A DNA stretch of 64,000 nt from Solirubrobacterales bacterium (GCA_035573435.1 DATMZR010000021.1:1-64000); one strand, 5' to 3'. Numbered from the stretch's first letter, positions 49,515 through 58,894 are shown. Notes: generated by a model not told the origin, from the letters alone. Numbers and translations are program-made.

Positions 49515-49527
49515 GAACACATGTTCG
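49514..49527. promoter_or_regulatory. LexA (SOS) box
   Basis: CGAACACATGTTCG, a perfect CGAAC-N4-GTTCG match, overlaps the start codon of the radical SAM gene. The central bases ACAT are the same as in the box at 62751-62762 upstream of lexA. Confidence 0.8.
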
Positions 49528-49560
49528 CACTCCACCCGGACGTCCTCGGGCGCGGACGAG

Positions 49561-50604
49561 TCAGGAGCCGTCCTGGCTCAGCTCGGCGGGCACCAGCTCC
49601 AGGCTCAGCTCGTCTCCCGAGCGCCAGACCCAGGTGCGAACCGGGCGCTCGATCAGCTCCGCGGTCATCATCTGCTGGAGGTCCGAGGCGCTCGACACCG
49701 CCCTGCCGTCGAGCTCCAGGATCAGGTCGCCGACCCGGAGGCCGCCGCGTTCGGCTGGGCTGCCGGGCACGACCTCGACCACCTCCACGCCGGTGCGGTC
49801 GCCCCAGCGATCCCGGGCGCGGGGCGGAAGCGGGCGCGGCCCCCCGGCGACGCCGAGGAAGCCGCGGCGTACGCGACCCTCGGTCATCAAGGCACCGATG
49901 ATGTTGCGGGTCGCCGCATTGATCGGCACAGCCAGGCCGAGCCCGAAGCCTGCGATGGCCGTGTTGATGCCCACCACCTCTCCCCGGCCGTTGGCGAGCG
50001 CGCCTCCGGAGCTACCCGGGTTGAGGGCGGCGTCGGTTTGGATCACGTTCTCGATGATTCGCACTGCGCGACGGCCGGCGGGAGCAGGCAGGGCGCGGCC
50101 GAGCGCCGACACGACCCCGGCCGTGACCGAGCCCTCGAGGCCGTGAGGGTTCCCGATGGCCACCACCAGCTGGCCGACGCGCAGCTCGTCCGCGTCGCCA
50201 AGCGCCGCCGGGGTCAGCCCGCCGTCCTCGGCCCGCACGATGGCCAGGTCAGAGAGAGGGTCGCGGCCAAGCACCGAGAAGCGGAGCTCGCGCCCGTCGG
50301 TGAACGCTGCCCGGCCACCGCTGGCCGGCCCGGCGACGACGTGCGCCGAGGTCAGGATGAACCCGTCGTGCGTGAGGGCGACGCCGCTGCCGGCGCCCAC
50401 CGGCAACGACCCTCGACGCGTACGCCGCTGAACGCGCAGGCTGGCGACCGCCGGTGCGAGGCTCTCCGCCACCCCGACCACAGCCCGGGAGTAGGCGTCG
50501 AGCGCCGCGGAGTCTCCACTCGGCTCGCCCTGCGGGCGCGCCGGGAGTGACGACTCGGCCGGGGCCGAGGCGCCGGCGAGGCGCGATTGGTCCACCCCGG
50601 CCAT
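49561..50604 (-). CDS. HtrA/DegP-like serine protease with PDZ domain
   Basis: A 347-residue S1C protease. The catalytic triad is complete: His88 in ILTSAHVV, Asp119 in DPLSDLAIV and Ser199 in NPGSSGGALAN. A PDZ domain follows with FLGVAGG and VVPGSPAERGGLRVGDLILELDGRAV. No signal peptide or TM is evident; the N-terminus is hydrophilic, so it may work in the cytoplasm or need another start. It begins in the stop of the paralogue (TGATG) and is therefore coupled to it. Confidence 0.82.
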   Translation of the reverse strand: MAGVDQSRLAGASAPAESSLPARPQGEPSGDSAALDAYSRAVVGVAESLAPAVASLRVQRRTRRGSLPVGAGSGVALTHDGFILTSAHVVAGPASGGRAAFTDGRELRFSVLGRDPLSDLAIVRAEDGGLTPAALGDADELRVGQLVVAIGNPHGLEGSVTAGVVSALGRALPAPAGRRAVRIIENVIQTDAALNPGSSGGALANGRGEVVGINTAIAGFGLGLAVPINAATRNIIGALMTEGRVRRGFLGVAGGPRPLPPRARDRWGDRTGVEVVEVVPGSPAERGGLRVGDLILELDGRAVSSASDLQQMMTAELIERPVRTWVWRSGDELSLELVPAELSQDGS

Positions 50605-51506
50605 CAGACGCTGACCCCCGCCAGCTCCACCTCGACCTGGCGTTCCTCGGTGCCGCGAACCACGGTGAGCGTCAGCCCGCCGTTTGTCATGGCCGCGTCC
50701 AGAGCTCGGTGCAGGGCGTCGATCCCGTCCAAGGGCTCGCCGCCAGCGGCGACGATCAGGTCACCGGCCGCGATCCCCGCCTGAGCCGCCGCGCTCGATT
50801 CCTCGACGCCTCGAACGAGCAGGCCATCTTGCTCCGGCAGCCCAACGGCCCGCCGCATCCGGCGCGACACATGCGCCGGCGCCACCGCGACGCCCAGGAA
50901 AGGCCCCTCGGCCTGCTCGCCGCGCCCCAGGCGCTCCGCCGTCTCGCGCAGTCCCGACGCGGGACCGAGCGCGACGATCAGCCCGCCTTCCAGCCGTAGC
51001 GCGTTGACCCCGAGCAGGCGGCCCTCGGCGTCGAGCAGAGGTCCGCCGGCCGAGCCGCGAGGCAGCGTCGCCGTGTGCTCGATCGCGCCGGATATCCGTC
51101 TGCCGCGAGGACCGCGAAAGCCACGGTCCGCCGCCGCCACGAAGCCGAGGCTGGCCCGGAGGCCACGCCCGCCGGGATTGGCCAGCGCCACCACAGCGGT
51201 GCCGATCTCGACCTCCGCGTCGGCCGGCGCCCACGCCAGTGGCTCGATCTCGCCCGTATCCGCCTCCAGCACCGCCACACCCAGGTCGCGGTCGATGCCT
51301 ACCGGTTCTGCGACCACGCTCCGCTCCTCGGCGAAGGTCAGCGTGACCCCCTCGGAACGGACGTGATGCGCCGCCGTCAGCACCCGGCCGGGCCCGATCA
51401 CCGTCCCCGACCCGAACCGCCAGCCGCGCCCGATTCCGACCACGGCGTTGCCCCGGGTGTCGGCGACGGTTGCGACCTGCGACTGGATCTCATCGAGCAC
51501 GCTCAA
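50604..51506 (-). CDS. HtrA-like protein lacking the catalytic serine
   Basis: A 300-residue paralogue of the next gene: trypsin-like domain with TAAHHV (His47) and RDLGVAVL (Asp74), and PDZ domain (FLGVAVAPAHV; GIAAGDLIVAAGGEPLDG). At the position of the nucleophile the sequence is PRGSAGGPL, so the residue before GGP is Ala rather than the usual Ser (as in NPGNSGGPL), predicting an inactive protease. It may regulate the active partner. Start TTG 51506 has AGGAGG at 51513-51518; GTG 51548 lacks a site. Its promoter region contains a palindromic operator shared with the HxlR gene. Confidence 0.72.
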   Translation of the reverse strand: MSVLDEIQSQVATVADTRGNAVVGIGRGWRFGSGTVIGPGRVLTAAHHVRSEGVTLTFAEERSVVAEPVGIDRDLGVAVLEADTGEIEPLAWAPADAEVEIGTAVVALANPGGRGLRASLGFVAAADRGFRGPRGRRISGAIEHTATLPRGSAGGPLLDAEGRLLGVNALRLEGGLIVALGPASGLRETAERLGRGEQAEGPFLGVAVAPAHVSRRMRRAVGLPEQDGLLVRGVEESSAAAQAGIAAGDLIVAAGGEPLDGIDALHRALDAAMTNGGLTLTVVRGTEERQVEVELAGVSV

Positions 51507-51516
51507 ATTCAGCCTC

Positions 51517-51538
51517 CTAGTTACTTGCAACTTGCTAG
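51517..51538. promoter_or_regulatory. Palindromic operator between HtrA-like and HxlR genes
   Basis: An imperfect inverted repeat with CTAG ends and a central TTGCAA; it also contains two ACTTGC direct repeats seven bases apart. Located next to the HtrA-like gene's ribosome site, about 20 bases from the HxlR -10 element. Confidence 0.5.
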
Positions 51539-51556
51539 TGACGTCCACAAACAGAG

Positions 51557-51562
51557 TATCAT
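51557..51562 (+). promoter_or_regulatory. -10 element, leaderless promoter of hxlR-type gene
   Basis: TATCAT followed by seven bases and ATG 51570. Confidence 0.55.
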
Positions 51563-51569
51563 CCGACCC

Positions 51570-52064
51570 ATGCCCGCCAACCGCGACAGAGCCGTTTCAT
51601 CGGTGCTCAGCGAGGGCGACCCGCCTACCACGGTCCAGGTCGACTCCGCCTCGCTCGCCTCCCGGGCGCTGTCTGAGGCGCTCGATTCCGTCGGCGACCG
51701 CTGGACGCTCTTGATCGTCGCCTCCCTGCTGGGCGGCGCGAAGCGATTCGGGGAGCTTCAGCAGGAGCTGGGTGGGATCGCTCCCAACGTCCTCTCGGGC
51801 CGTCTGCGGCGGCTCACCGAGCAGCGCCTGGTGCTCGCCGAGCCGTACTCGCGCAGGCCGGAGCGCTTCGTCTACGAGCTGACCGAGAGGGGGCGCGGAC
51901 TGGCGGGCGCGCTGCGTCTGCTCGCCCAATGGGGAGCGCCCCAGACCGGCGGCGCCGCGGTGGTGCACGCCGCCTGCGGCAACCCGTTGGAGGCGGTGTG
52001 GTACTGCCCCACCTGCCAGTCGCCCGTGCCGGACGACGAGACCGACGAGCTCGATTACGCCTGA
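51570..52064 (+). CDS. HxlR-family winged-helix regulator
   Basis: A 164-residue winged-helix protein. LDSVGDRWTLLIVASLLGGAKRFGELQQELGGIAPNVLSGRLRRLTEQRLVLAEPYSRRPERFVYELTERGRGLAGALRLLAQWG is a typical HxlR domain. The tail adds a CxxC pair (WYCPTCQSPV) that could bind zinc or sense thiol stress. It is probably an autoregulator and, from the shared intergenic operator, may control the divergent HtrA-like operon. Its end overlaps the convergent dioxygenase gene by ten bases. Confidence 0.85.
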   Translation: MPANRDRAVSSVLSEGDPPTTVQVDSASLASRALSEALDSVGDRWTLLIVASLLGGAKRFGELQQELGGIAPNVLSGRLRRLTEQRLVLAEPYSRRPERFVYELTERGRGLAGALRLLAQWGAPQTGGAAVVHAACGNPLEAVWYCPTCQSPVPDDETDELDYA

Positions 52065-52996
52065 GTGGACACCCCGGTGCGAGGGTTGGTGATCGGGCGC
52101 ACCGTGGCCTCGATCTCGTCCCGCATAGCCTCGATGAACGGCGGCAGCGAGAGCTTCTCGCCGAGGCTCTCGAGCGGCTCGTCGACGGTGAAGCCGGGGC
52201 CCAGGGTGGCGATCTCGAACAGGACCCCGCTCGGCTCGCGGAAATAGACCGAGCGAAAGTAGAAGCGGTCGATCACGGGGGTGGGCCTCATCCCGGCGGC
52301 GACGACCCGGTCGCGCCAGGCCTCGTGGTCCTCGATGGACGACGCCCAGGCGACGTGATGGACGCTGCCGGCGCCCTGCAGGCCGGTGTCGGCAGGCGGT
52401 TCGTCGTAGGCGTAGATCGACCCGCGCCTCTCCCCCCTCGCCTCCCAGGAAGCACTTTCTTCGCCATCCCCGTGACGCGCGAACTGCAGCGTGTCGGCGA
52501 GCAATTCAGCGCTTCGATCGGGTTCGAACGCGTAGGCGCGCGCACCGTCGAAGCCCTGCAGCGCGAACTCGGCCGGGATCTCGGGATGATTGGCGGCCAG
52601 CGGCTCGTCGCCGGCCTCCGGCACCAGCAGCTCGTGGTCGAGGCCCTCTGGATCGGCGAACCGAAGTCGACCGTCGGCCCCCTGAGCCTCCACCCCGCGC
52701 TCCCCGAGCCGTGCGGCCCAGAACTCGAGCGCGTCTGTCGACCCGACCCGCCAGACGATGCGATGGACCATCCCGTCGCCCGCCCGCCCGGCGGGGATGC
52801 CCGGGTATTCGAAGAAGGTCAAGTCGGAGCCCGGGTCGCCCTTCTCGTCCGCGTAGAAGAGGTGGTAGACGGTCGGGTTGTCCTGGTTGACGGTCTTCTT
52901 CACCATCCGCAGTCCGAGCACGCCCACGTAGAAGTCGACGTTGCGCTGGGCGTCGGCCGTGATCGCCGTCACGTGGTGGATTCCGTCGAGTCTCAT
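52055..52996 (-). CDS. VOC ring-cleaving dioxygenase-like protein (MhqO-like)
   Basis: A 313-residue protein with two VOC modules. MRLDGIHHVTAITADAQRNVDFYVGVLGLRMVKKTVNQDNPTVYHLFYAD and DLTFFEYPG form the first; GSVHHVAWASSIEDHEAW and IDRFYFRSVYFREPSGVLFEIATLGPGF give the second, with His and a terminal Glu as iron ligands. These proteins belong to the hydroquinone/quinone-linked MhqO/PcpA-like group. ATG 52996 is supported by TATGGT seven bases upstream. Being convergent with a HxlR-family gene is interesting because HxlR-family regulators commonly control quinone detoxification. Confidence 0.8.
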   Translation of the reverse strand: MRLDGIHHVTAITADAQRNVDFYVGVLGLRMVKKTVNQDNPTVYHLFYADEKGDPGSDLTFFEYPGIPAGRAGDGMVHRIVWRVGSTDALEFWAARLGERGVEAQGADGRLRFADPEGLDHELLVPEAGDEPLAANHPEIPAEFALQGFDGARAYAFEPDRSAELLADTLQFARHGDGEESASWEARGERRGSIYAYDEPPADTGLQGAGSVHHVAWASSIEDHEAWRDRVVAAGMRPTPVIDRFYFRSVYFREPSGVLFEIATLGPGFTVDEPLESLGEKLSLPPFIEAMRDEIEATVRPITNPRTGVSTQA

Positions 52997-53003
52997 GACG
53001 TTG

Positions 53004-53009
53004 ACCATA
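53004..53009 (-). promoter_or_regulatory. -10 element of a leaderless promoter
   Basis: TATGGT on the minus strand, seven bases before ATG 52996. Confidence 0.5.
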
Positions 53010-53113
53010 CCGCTCCGCCACTGCGTCCAACGACCGGCGCCGAGCTTGTACCGAATCCGCTTCGCTTGGTCGCTACCCTCGCCACACGACCCAACGCGAA
53101 TGCAGGGAGGAAC

Positions 53114-54505
53114 ATGACTGTCCAGACCACCACAACCGGCGTCTCCCCGATCGACCGGGCGCGAATCGCGGCGCTGACGGAGCGCGAGATGGCGAAGCTG
53201 GCGGACCGCACTCCAGCCTCCAGGCAACGCTACGAGCGCGCCGTCAAGGTGATGCCGAAGGGCGTGCCGTCCTCCTTCCAGGAGAACGATCCCTGGCCCA
53301 TCTACGTCGAGCGCGGCGAAGGGAGTCGCGTCTGGGACGTCGACGGGCGTGAGTACATCGACTTCCACAACGGCTTCGGGGTCATGTGCATCGGCCATGC
53401 CAACCCCACCGTGGTGGCGGCGGTCAAGGCGCGAGTCGACCTCGGCACCCACTTCGCCGCTCCCACCGACGGCTCGATCGTGGTCGCCGAGGAGCTCACG
53501 CGGCGCTTCGGCCTGCCGCAATGGCGGTTCACCAACTCGGGCACGGAGTCGACGATGGACGCGGTCCATCTGGCTCGTGGCGCGACCGGCCGTGACGTGA
53601 TCCTCAAGATCGAGGGCTCTTACCACGGCCACCACGACGCGGTGATGGTCTCTGTCTACCCGTCGCTCGAGGAAGTCGGCGAGCGAAGCAATCCCCACTC
53701 GGTCCCGTACGGCGCCGGCTACCCGCGTGCGCTCACCGAGCTGACCCACGTCGTGCCCTTCAACGACGCAGAGGCGCTCGAAACGGTCCTCAGCAGGCTG
53801 GAGGGACGGGTCGCCGGGCTGATCATGGAGCCAGCGATGATGAACATCAACATCATCCCCCCGGCCGAGGGTTATTTGAAGCGGGTCCGCGAGCTCACGG
53901 CCGAGCACGGGGCGAAGCTGATCTTCGACGAGGTGAAGACGGGCGCCACGATCTCATACGGTGGCGCGACGAAGCGCTTCGGCGTCACGCCGGACATCGT
54001 CACCCTTGCCAAGGCGATCTGCGGTGGCTATCCGGGCGGGGCCGTCGGCATGACCCAGGAGATCGCCGAGCTGGTGGCGAGCGGCAAGGTCCATCAGTAC
54101 GGCACCTTCAACGGCAACCCGCTGGTGATGGCCGCCTCGGTCGCCACCCTGACGGAGGTGCTGACCGAGGACGCCTATCCGAAGCTGGAGGCCACCAACG
54201 AGAAGCTGAAGGCGAGGTGTCAGGAGATCGTCGACCGCTATGGCCTCCCCGCCTACACGGAGGGAATGGGAGCCAAGGGCTGCGTGGTCTTCGCAGCGCA
54301 ACCGCTGCGCGAATACCGCGATTACCTGACCAACGTCGACGGCGAGCTGTCGACCCTAGCCTGGCTCTACCACATGAACCACGGCATCTTCATGACGCCC
54401 GGCGTAGAGGAGGAGTGGACGCTCTCCCTGGCCCATTCCGACGAGCACCTGGAGCGCTACGTCGCCGCCTTCGAGGCCTTCGCCAAGGACGTCACGGCGG
54501 GCTAG
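53114..54505 (+). CDS. Class III aminotransferase, glutamate-1-semialdehyde aminotransferase-like
   Basis: A 463-residue PLP enzyme. KGVPSSFQENDPWPIYVERGEGSRVWDVDGREYIDFHNGFGVMCIGHANP is the N-terminal domain; WRFTNSGTESTMDAVHLARG binds the cofactor phosphate, IEGSYHGHHD and FDEVKTGATISYGG hold the ring, and the Schiff-base Lys is in TLAKAICGGYPGG (about residue 300). It is of HemL-like sequence but no haem biosynthesis genes are nearby, so it is likely an amino-acid or amino-sugar transaminase. ATG 53114 has AGGGAGG upstream. Confidence 0.82.
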   Translation: MTVQTTTTGVSPIDRARIAALTEREMAKLADRTPASRQRYERAVKVMPKGVPSSFQENDPWPIYVERGEGSRVWDVDGREYIDFHNGFGVMCIGHANPTVVAAVKARVDLGTHFAAPTDGSIVVAEELTRRFGLPQWRFTNSGTESTMDAVHLARGATGRDVILKIEGSYHGHHDAVMVSVYPSLEEVGERSNPHSVPYGAGYPRALTELTHVVPFNDAEALETVLSRLEGRVAGLIMEPAMMNINIIPPAEGYLKRVRELTAEHGAKLIFDEVKTGATISYGGATKRFGVTPDIVTLAKAICGGYPGGAVGMTQEIAELVASGKVHQYGTFNGNPLVMAASVATLTEVLTEDAYPKLEATNEKLKARCQEIVDRYGLPAYTEGMGAKGCVVFAAQPLREYRDYLTNVDGELSTLAWLYHMNHGIFMTPGVEEEWTLSLAHSDEHLERYVAAFEAFAKDVTAG

Positions 54506-54523
54506 CACCCGGGCCAGCTGGGC

Positions 54524-54904
54524 TCAGTCCAGCGCGGCTCGGGCGCTGGCGATGTCGTCGCTCGCGATCACGAGCTTCACGCCGCCGAAGGTCGTGTAGG
54601 CGAGCTCGATGTTGACGCCGGCCTCGCCAAGGGTGCGGGCGAGCTCGCCGAGCGTCCCAGGCCGATCCTCGACGTCGACTACCAGCACCTCGCGCTCGTC
54701 GGCGACGCCCATGCCCGTGTCCTCGAGTGCCTTCCTCGCCACGGCCGCCTTGGCGTCGTCGACCAGGATGTGGATGATCCCCCGCCCCTCGCCGGTGAAC
54801 GCGCACATCCCCTGGATGTTCACCCCCGCCTCGCCCGTTGCTTGGCCCAGACGAGCCAGCTCGCCTGGCCGATCCTGGAGAACCACCGTCAAATCCTTCG
54901 CCAT
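54524..54904 (-). CDS. Protein with two ACT domains
   Basis: A 126-residue protein made of two tandem ACT domains: LTVVLQDRPGELARLGQATGEAGVNIQGMCAF and VLVVDVEDRPGTLGELARTLGEAGVNIELAYTT. ACT domains bind amino acids and give allosteric control; stand-alone versions are candidate sensors. Convergent with the aminotransferase gene and separated by 18 bases. The ligand is not known. Confidence 0.85.
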   Translation of the reverse strand: MAKDLTVVLQDRPGELARLGQATGEAGVNIQGMCAFTGEGRGIIHILVDDAKAAVARKALEDTGMGVADEREVLVVDVEDRPGTLGELARTLGEAGVNIELAYTTFGGVKLVIASDDIASARAALD

Positions 54905-54992
54905 TGCCCCTTCTCTCCGCGTCGGGGTATATCAACAGCGCCCCCACCCCGGGTGGCAACTCGCGCCGCCCCGGCGCGCCGGTGCCAGCGGG

Positions 54993-54998
54993 TAGCCT
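54993..54998 (+). promoter_or_regulatory. -10 element of a leaderless promoter
   Basis: TAGCCT followed by six bases and ATG 55005. Confidence 0.55.
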
Positions 54999-55004
54999 GA
55001 ATCG

Positions 55005-57032
55005 ATGGCGAACCGGCTCGCGGAGGAGACCAGTCCCTACCTCCTTCAGCACAAGGACAACCCAGTCGAGTGGTACGCGTGGGGACCCGAGGCGCTGGAG
55101 CGGGCCAAGCGCGAGGACAAGCCGATCCTGCTCTCGATCGGCTACTCGGCCTGCCATTGGTGCCACGTGATGGAGAGGGAGTCGTTCGAGGACACCGACA
55201 CCGCGGGCTACATGAACGAGCACTTCGTCTGCGTGAAGGTCGACCGGGAGGAGCGCCCCGACCTGGACTCGATCTATATGGAGGCGGTGCAGGGGATGAC
55301 CGGTCACGGGGGGTGGCCCTTGACCGCCTTTCTCGATCCCGAGGGTGTGCCGTTCTACGGCGGCACGTACTTCCCGCCCGAGCCGCGCCACGGGATGCCG
55401 AGCTTCCGCATGGTGATGGAGGCGGTGGTCGAGTCGTGGAGCACGCAGCGGGAGGGGATCCGCGCCGCTGCCGCGCGGATCCGCGAGCAGCTCGCGGCCG
55501 TCGGCCGGCTGGAGCCCTCCGTCGAGCTCCTCAACCCCGATCTCGTGCGCGAGGCCGTGAACGGACTGCGAGAGATGGCTGACCTGCGCCATGGCGGGTT
55601 TGGCGGAGCGCCCAAGTTCCCCCCTGCGGCGGCGCTCGAGCTGCTCCTGACGCACGGCGCCAACGACGTGGTCGAGGTGACGCTGGACGCGATGGCGCAC
55701 GGTGGCATCCACGACCAGATCGGTGGCGGGTTTGCCCGCTATTCCGTCGACCAGGTCTGGCTCGTCCCCCACTTCGAGAAGATGCTCTACGACAACGCTC
55801 TGCTTGCCCGCGTCTACCTGCACGGCTGGCAGGCGCTGGGCCACGAGCGTTGGCGCGCCGTCGCCACCGACACACTCAACTGGGCGCTGCGCGAGATGCG
55901 CGGGCCGGAGGGCGGCTTCTACTCGGCGCTCGACGCCGACTCCGAGGGGGAGGAGGGCCGCTTCTACATCTGGACGCCGGAGCAGGTCCGGGACGCGCTC
56001 GGGGCTGCCGGCGTGGGAGACGCGTCCGACCAGGTGATCGCGTACTTCGGGGTCACGGAGGACGGAAACTTCGAAGGGCGCAACATCCTTCACCTGCCCG
56101 GCGGCCCCGACGCAGAGCCGCCGGCACGCCTGGACGAGGCCCGCCGGGCGCTCCGTGAGAGCCGTTCCAATCGCGTCTGGCCCGGCCTCGACGACAAGCG
56201 GCTCTGCTCGTGGAACGCCCTCATGATCGCGGCGCTCGCCGACGCCGGCGCCGACCTGGGCCGCGACGACTATCTCGACGCCGCACGCCGCTGCGCAGAG
56301 TTCGTCTGGACCCAGATGCGCTCCGGCGACGGGCGCCTGCGCCGCTCCTGGAAGGACGGCGAGGCTCGCCTCAGCGCCTACCTGGAGGACTACGCGTACC
56401 TGGTGGAAGCGCTGCTGACGCTGTATGAGGCGACGTTCGAGGCTCGATGGTTCGAGTCCGCGCGGCAGACCGCAGACCTGATGATCGAGCTGTTTGCCGA
56501 TCCCGAGCGCGGCGGCTTCTTCACGACTGCCCACGACCACGAGCGGCTGATCGCGCGCCGCAAGGACGTCGACGACCACCCGATCCCGTCAGGCAACTCG
56601 TCGGCCGCCTACGCCCTCCTGCGACTCGCCGCTCTGACAGGCGAGCGCGAGTACGAGCGCCACGCGGTGGGCGTCTTCCGCCTCCTGCACCAGGCGGCGA
56701 CCCGCTATCCCCAGGGGCTGGCCCACCTCCTGCGCGGCATGGACTTCCACTTTGCCTCGGTCAAGGAAGTGGCCCTGGTGGCCCCGGCGGTCGATGGCGA
56801 CGGCGGACCGGACGCAGGGGCCGCGCGTGCCGTCGCCCCCCTGGCCGCCGTGGTCCGCTCCCGCTTTCGGCCCCACCTGGTTCTCGCCGGCGGGACCGAG
56901 GGCACCGAGCAGCCCGAGCTGATGCGGGAGCGTTCGGCCGTCGACGGCAGGCCGGCCGCCTATGTGTGCGAGAACTTCGCTTGCCAGCGCCCGGTCACAG
57001 AGCCCGAGGACCTCGCTACAGCCCTGGCTTGA
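55005..57032 (+). CDS. DUF255 thioredoxin-domain protein (YyaL/SPATA20-like)
   Basis: A 675-residue protein. The N-terminal thioredoxin-like domain has [24 protein letters not shown] and Cys50-x2-Cys53 ([16 protein letters not shown]), typical of DUF255. The middle and C-terminal part form an alpha/alpha barrel with repeated aromatic motifs ([72 protein letters not shown]), like glycoside-hydrolase-type barrels. Function is not settled in any organism. Transcript is leaderless. Confidence 0.87.
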   Translation: MANRLAEETSPYLLQHKDNPVEWYAWGPEALERAKREDKPILLSIGYSACHWCHVMERESFEDTDTAGYMNEHFVCVKVDREERPDLDSIYMEAVQGMTGHGGWPLTAFLDPEGVPFYGGTYFPPEPRHGMPSFRMVMEAVVESWSTQREGIRAAAARIREQLAAVGRLEPSVELLNPDLVREAVNGLREMADLRHGGFGGAPKFPPAAALELLLTHGANDVVEVTLDAMAHGGIHDQIGGGFARYSVDQVWLVPHFEKMLYDNALLARVYLHGWQALGHERWRAVATDTLNWALREMRGPEGGFYSALDADSEGEEGRFYIWTPEQVRDALGAAGVGDASDQVIAYFGVTEDGNFEGRNILHLPGGPDAEPPARLDEARRALRESRSNRVWPGLDDKRLCSWNALMIAALADAGADLGRDDYLDAARRCAEFVWTQMRSGDGRLRRSWKDGEARLSAYLEDYAYLVEALLTLYEATFEARWFESARQTADLMIELFADPERGGFFTTAHDHERLIARRKDVDDHPIPSGNSSAAYALLRLAALTGEREYERHAVGVFRLLHQAATRYPQGLAHLLRGMDFHFASVKEVALVAPAVDGDGGPDAGAARAVAPLAAVVRSRFRPHLVLAGGTEGTEQPELMRERSAVDGRPAAYVCENFACQRPVTEPEDLATALA

Positions 57033-57103
57033 GGCCTCGGCGGGGGGCGGCGGGCCAACCCCGCGGGGTTTACGCGGTCGGTTCCCACAGCGGAGGAGGA
57101 TGG

Positions 57104-57316
57104 ATGGCTCAGGAGCTGAGGCGAGGCGACCGGGTGGAGTGGAACTTTCGCGGCGCGAAGGTCGTCGGCACCGTGCGAAGGAAGCTCACCTCCCGCACGG
57201 TCGTCAACGGCCGCGTGGTTGCGGCGTCGAAGGAGGATCCTCGTTATCTGGTCCGGAGCAAGAAGACCGGCAAGGAAACGACCCGTCGGGGTGCGACGCT
57301 TCGCCGAATCGAGTGA
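57104..57316 (+). CDS. DUF2945/Tudor-like small protein
   Basis: A 70-residue basic protein, MAQELRRGDRVEWNF onward, with VVGTVRRKLTSRT and DPRYLVRSKKTGKETTRRGATLRR. It has the short all-beta Tudor-like layout of DUF2945/HVA1 proteins. GGAGGAGG precedes ATG 57104. It follows the DUF255 gene by 71 bases and could be in the same transcript or separate. Function unknown. Confidence 0.75.
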   Translation: MAQELRRGDRVEWNFRGAKVVGTVRRKLTSRTVVNGRVVAASKEDPRYLVRSKKTGKETTRRGATLRRIE

Positions 57317-57391
57317 TCGTCTGGGTACACACACGGTCCCCAAGTGCGCACTCGACCCCTGGTGAGGCTGTTCCGAGGGCGGCTCGAACGG

Positions 57392-58756
57392 CTAGAGCAC
57401 CGGCAGGAACTTGTCGATCTCCCAGGGCGTTACCTGGACCCGATACTCGTCCCACTCCTGGCGCTTGATCTCGACGAAGCGCTTGAAGGTGTGCTCGCCG
57501 AGGATCCGCAGGACGAGCTCTGAGTGGGCGGCGATCTCGATCGCCTCGCCGAGCGTCTCGGGGAGCTCCTCGATCCCGCGCTTTTCGCGTTCCTCGGGGG
57601 TCAGGTGGTAGAGGTTCTGCTCCATCGGCTCGGGGAGCTCGTAGCCGTGTTCGACCCCCTCCAAGCCCGCGTGCAACATCCCGGCGAAACACAGGTACGG
57701 GTTGCAGGCGGGATCGGGGCAGCGCAGCTCGGCGCGCGTCGCCCGCTCCTTGCCCGGGTGGTAGAGCGGCACGCGGATCAGCGCCGAGCGGTTGCGGCGT
57801 GACCAGGCCAGGTAGGTAGGAGCCTCGTATCCGGGAACCAGCCGCTTGTAGGAGTTCACCCACTGGGCGAACAGCGGCGAGATCTCCCGCGCGTGCTTGA
57901 GCTGACCGGCGATGAAAGCCTTGGCCGTGGGCGACAGGTAGTACTGGTCGTCGGGGTCGAAGAACGCGTTACCCCCGTCCCGCGACAGCGACTGGTGGAC
58001 GTGCATTCCGGATCCGTTCTCGCCGAACAACGGCTTGGGCATGAAGGTCGCGTGCCAGCCGTACTTCATCGCGTACTCCTTGACGGTGATGCGGTACGTC
58101 ATGCAGTCGTCCGACATCGAGAGCGCGTCCTTGTAGCGCATGTCGACCTCGTGCTGGGAGGGACCCACCTCGTGGTGGGCGTACTCGACGTGGATGCCCA
58201 GCTGCTCCAGCGCCAGGATCGTCTCGCGCCGCACGTCCGAGCCGGCATCGAGTGTCGTGAGGTCGAAGTAGCCGCCCTCGTCGAGGGTCTCCGGCGGACC
58301 ATCCTCGGGCTTCGCGGAGCGGAAGTAGAAGTACTCGAGCTCAGGGCCGATGTTGTAGGTGTCGAAGCCCATCTCCTTGGCTCGCTTGAGCGCTCGGCGC
58401 AGGATCCACCTCGGATCGCCCTCATAGGGGTCCCCGCCCGGCACCTTGATGTCGCAGAACATCCGGCCGGTGGCCTTCTCAGCCGGCCGCCAGGGGAGGA
58501 TCGCGAAGCTGGTCGGATCCGGCTGGGCGATCATGTCCGACTCCTCGATCGGGTTGAAGCCCGTGATCGAGGAGCCGTCGAACCCCATGCCTCCCTCGAA
58601 CGCGTCGTCGAGCTCCGCGGCGTTGATCGAGAAGCTCTTCAGCTGCCCGAGCACGTCGGTGAACCAGAGCCGGATGAAGCGGACGTCGCGATCCTTGACG
58701 ACCTTCATGACGTCGTCGGGCGTCTCCGTTCGCGCGGCGGCGGGGTCTTGGGCCAT
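57392..58756 (-). CDS. glnA: Glutamine synthetase, type I
   Basis: A 454-residue GSI. Key blocks: MGFDGSSITGF (58-66), NIGPELEYFYF (metal Glu), HHEVGPSQHEVDM, KPLFGENGSGMHVHQS, NRSALIRVPLYHPGKERATRAELRCPDPACNPYLCFAGMLHAGLEGV. The region near the usual adenylylation site reads NLYHLTPEER; short GSI-alpha enzymes show this, so control by adenylylation is unlikely and feedback control more so. AGGAGG precedes ATG 58756. The region upstream contains a perfect 17-base inverted repeat. Confidence 0.92.
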   Translation of the reverse strand: MAQDPAAARTETPDDVMKVVKDRDVRFIRLWFTDVLGQLKSFSINAAELDDAFEGGMGFDGSSITGFNPIEESDMIAQPDPTSFAILPWRPAEKATGRMFCDIKVPGGDPYEGDPRWILRRALKRAKEMGFDTYNIGPELEYFYFRSAKPEDGPPETLDEGGYFDLTTLDAGSDVRRETILALEQLGIHVEYAHHEVGPSQHEVDMRYKDALSMSDDCMTYRITVKEYAMKYGWHATFMPKPLFGENGSGMHVHQSLSRDGGNAFFDPDDQYYLSPTAKAFIAGQLKHAREISPLFAQWVNSYKRLVPGYEAPTYLAWSRRNRSALIRVPLYHPGKERATRAELRCPDPACNPYLCFAGMLHAGLEGVEHGYELPEPMEQNLYHLTPEEREKRGIEELPETLGEAIEIAAHSELVLRILGEHTFKRFVEIKRQEWDEYRVQVTPWEIDKFLPVL

Positions 58757-58894
58757 CTGTCCTCCTGTCGATCTCGTCAGCGAGCGCGGAACCATATCCG
58801 CCCCCCGGCGGTTGAACCGGACTCCCCCCCGCGCACGTATTGAAGGTCGGACAGGCATGCGCCCGGCTTGCGCGACAGCCCGCTCTCCGGTATA

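Noticed and set aside
54492-56579. Minus-strand frame of 695 codons
   Set aside because: Antisense to the DUF255 gene and in a wrong frame over the ACT protein.
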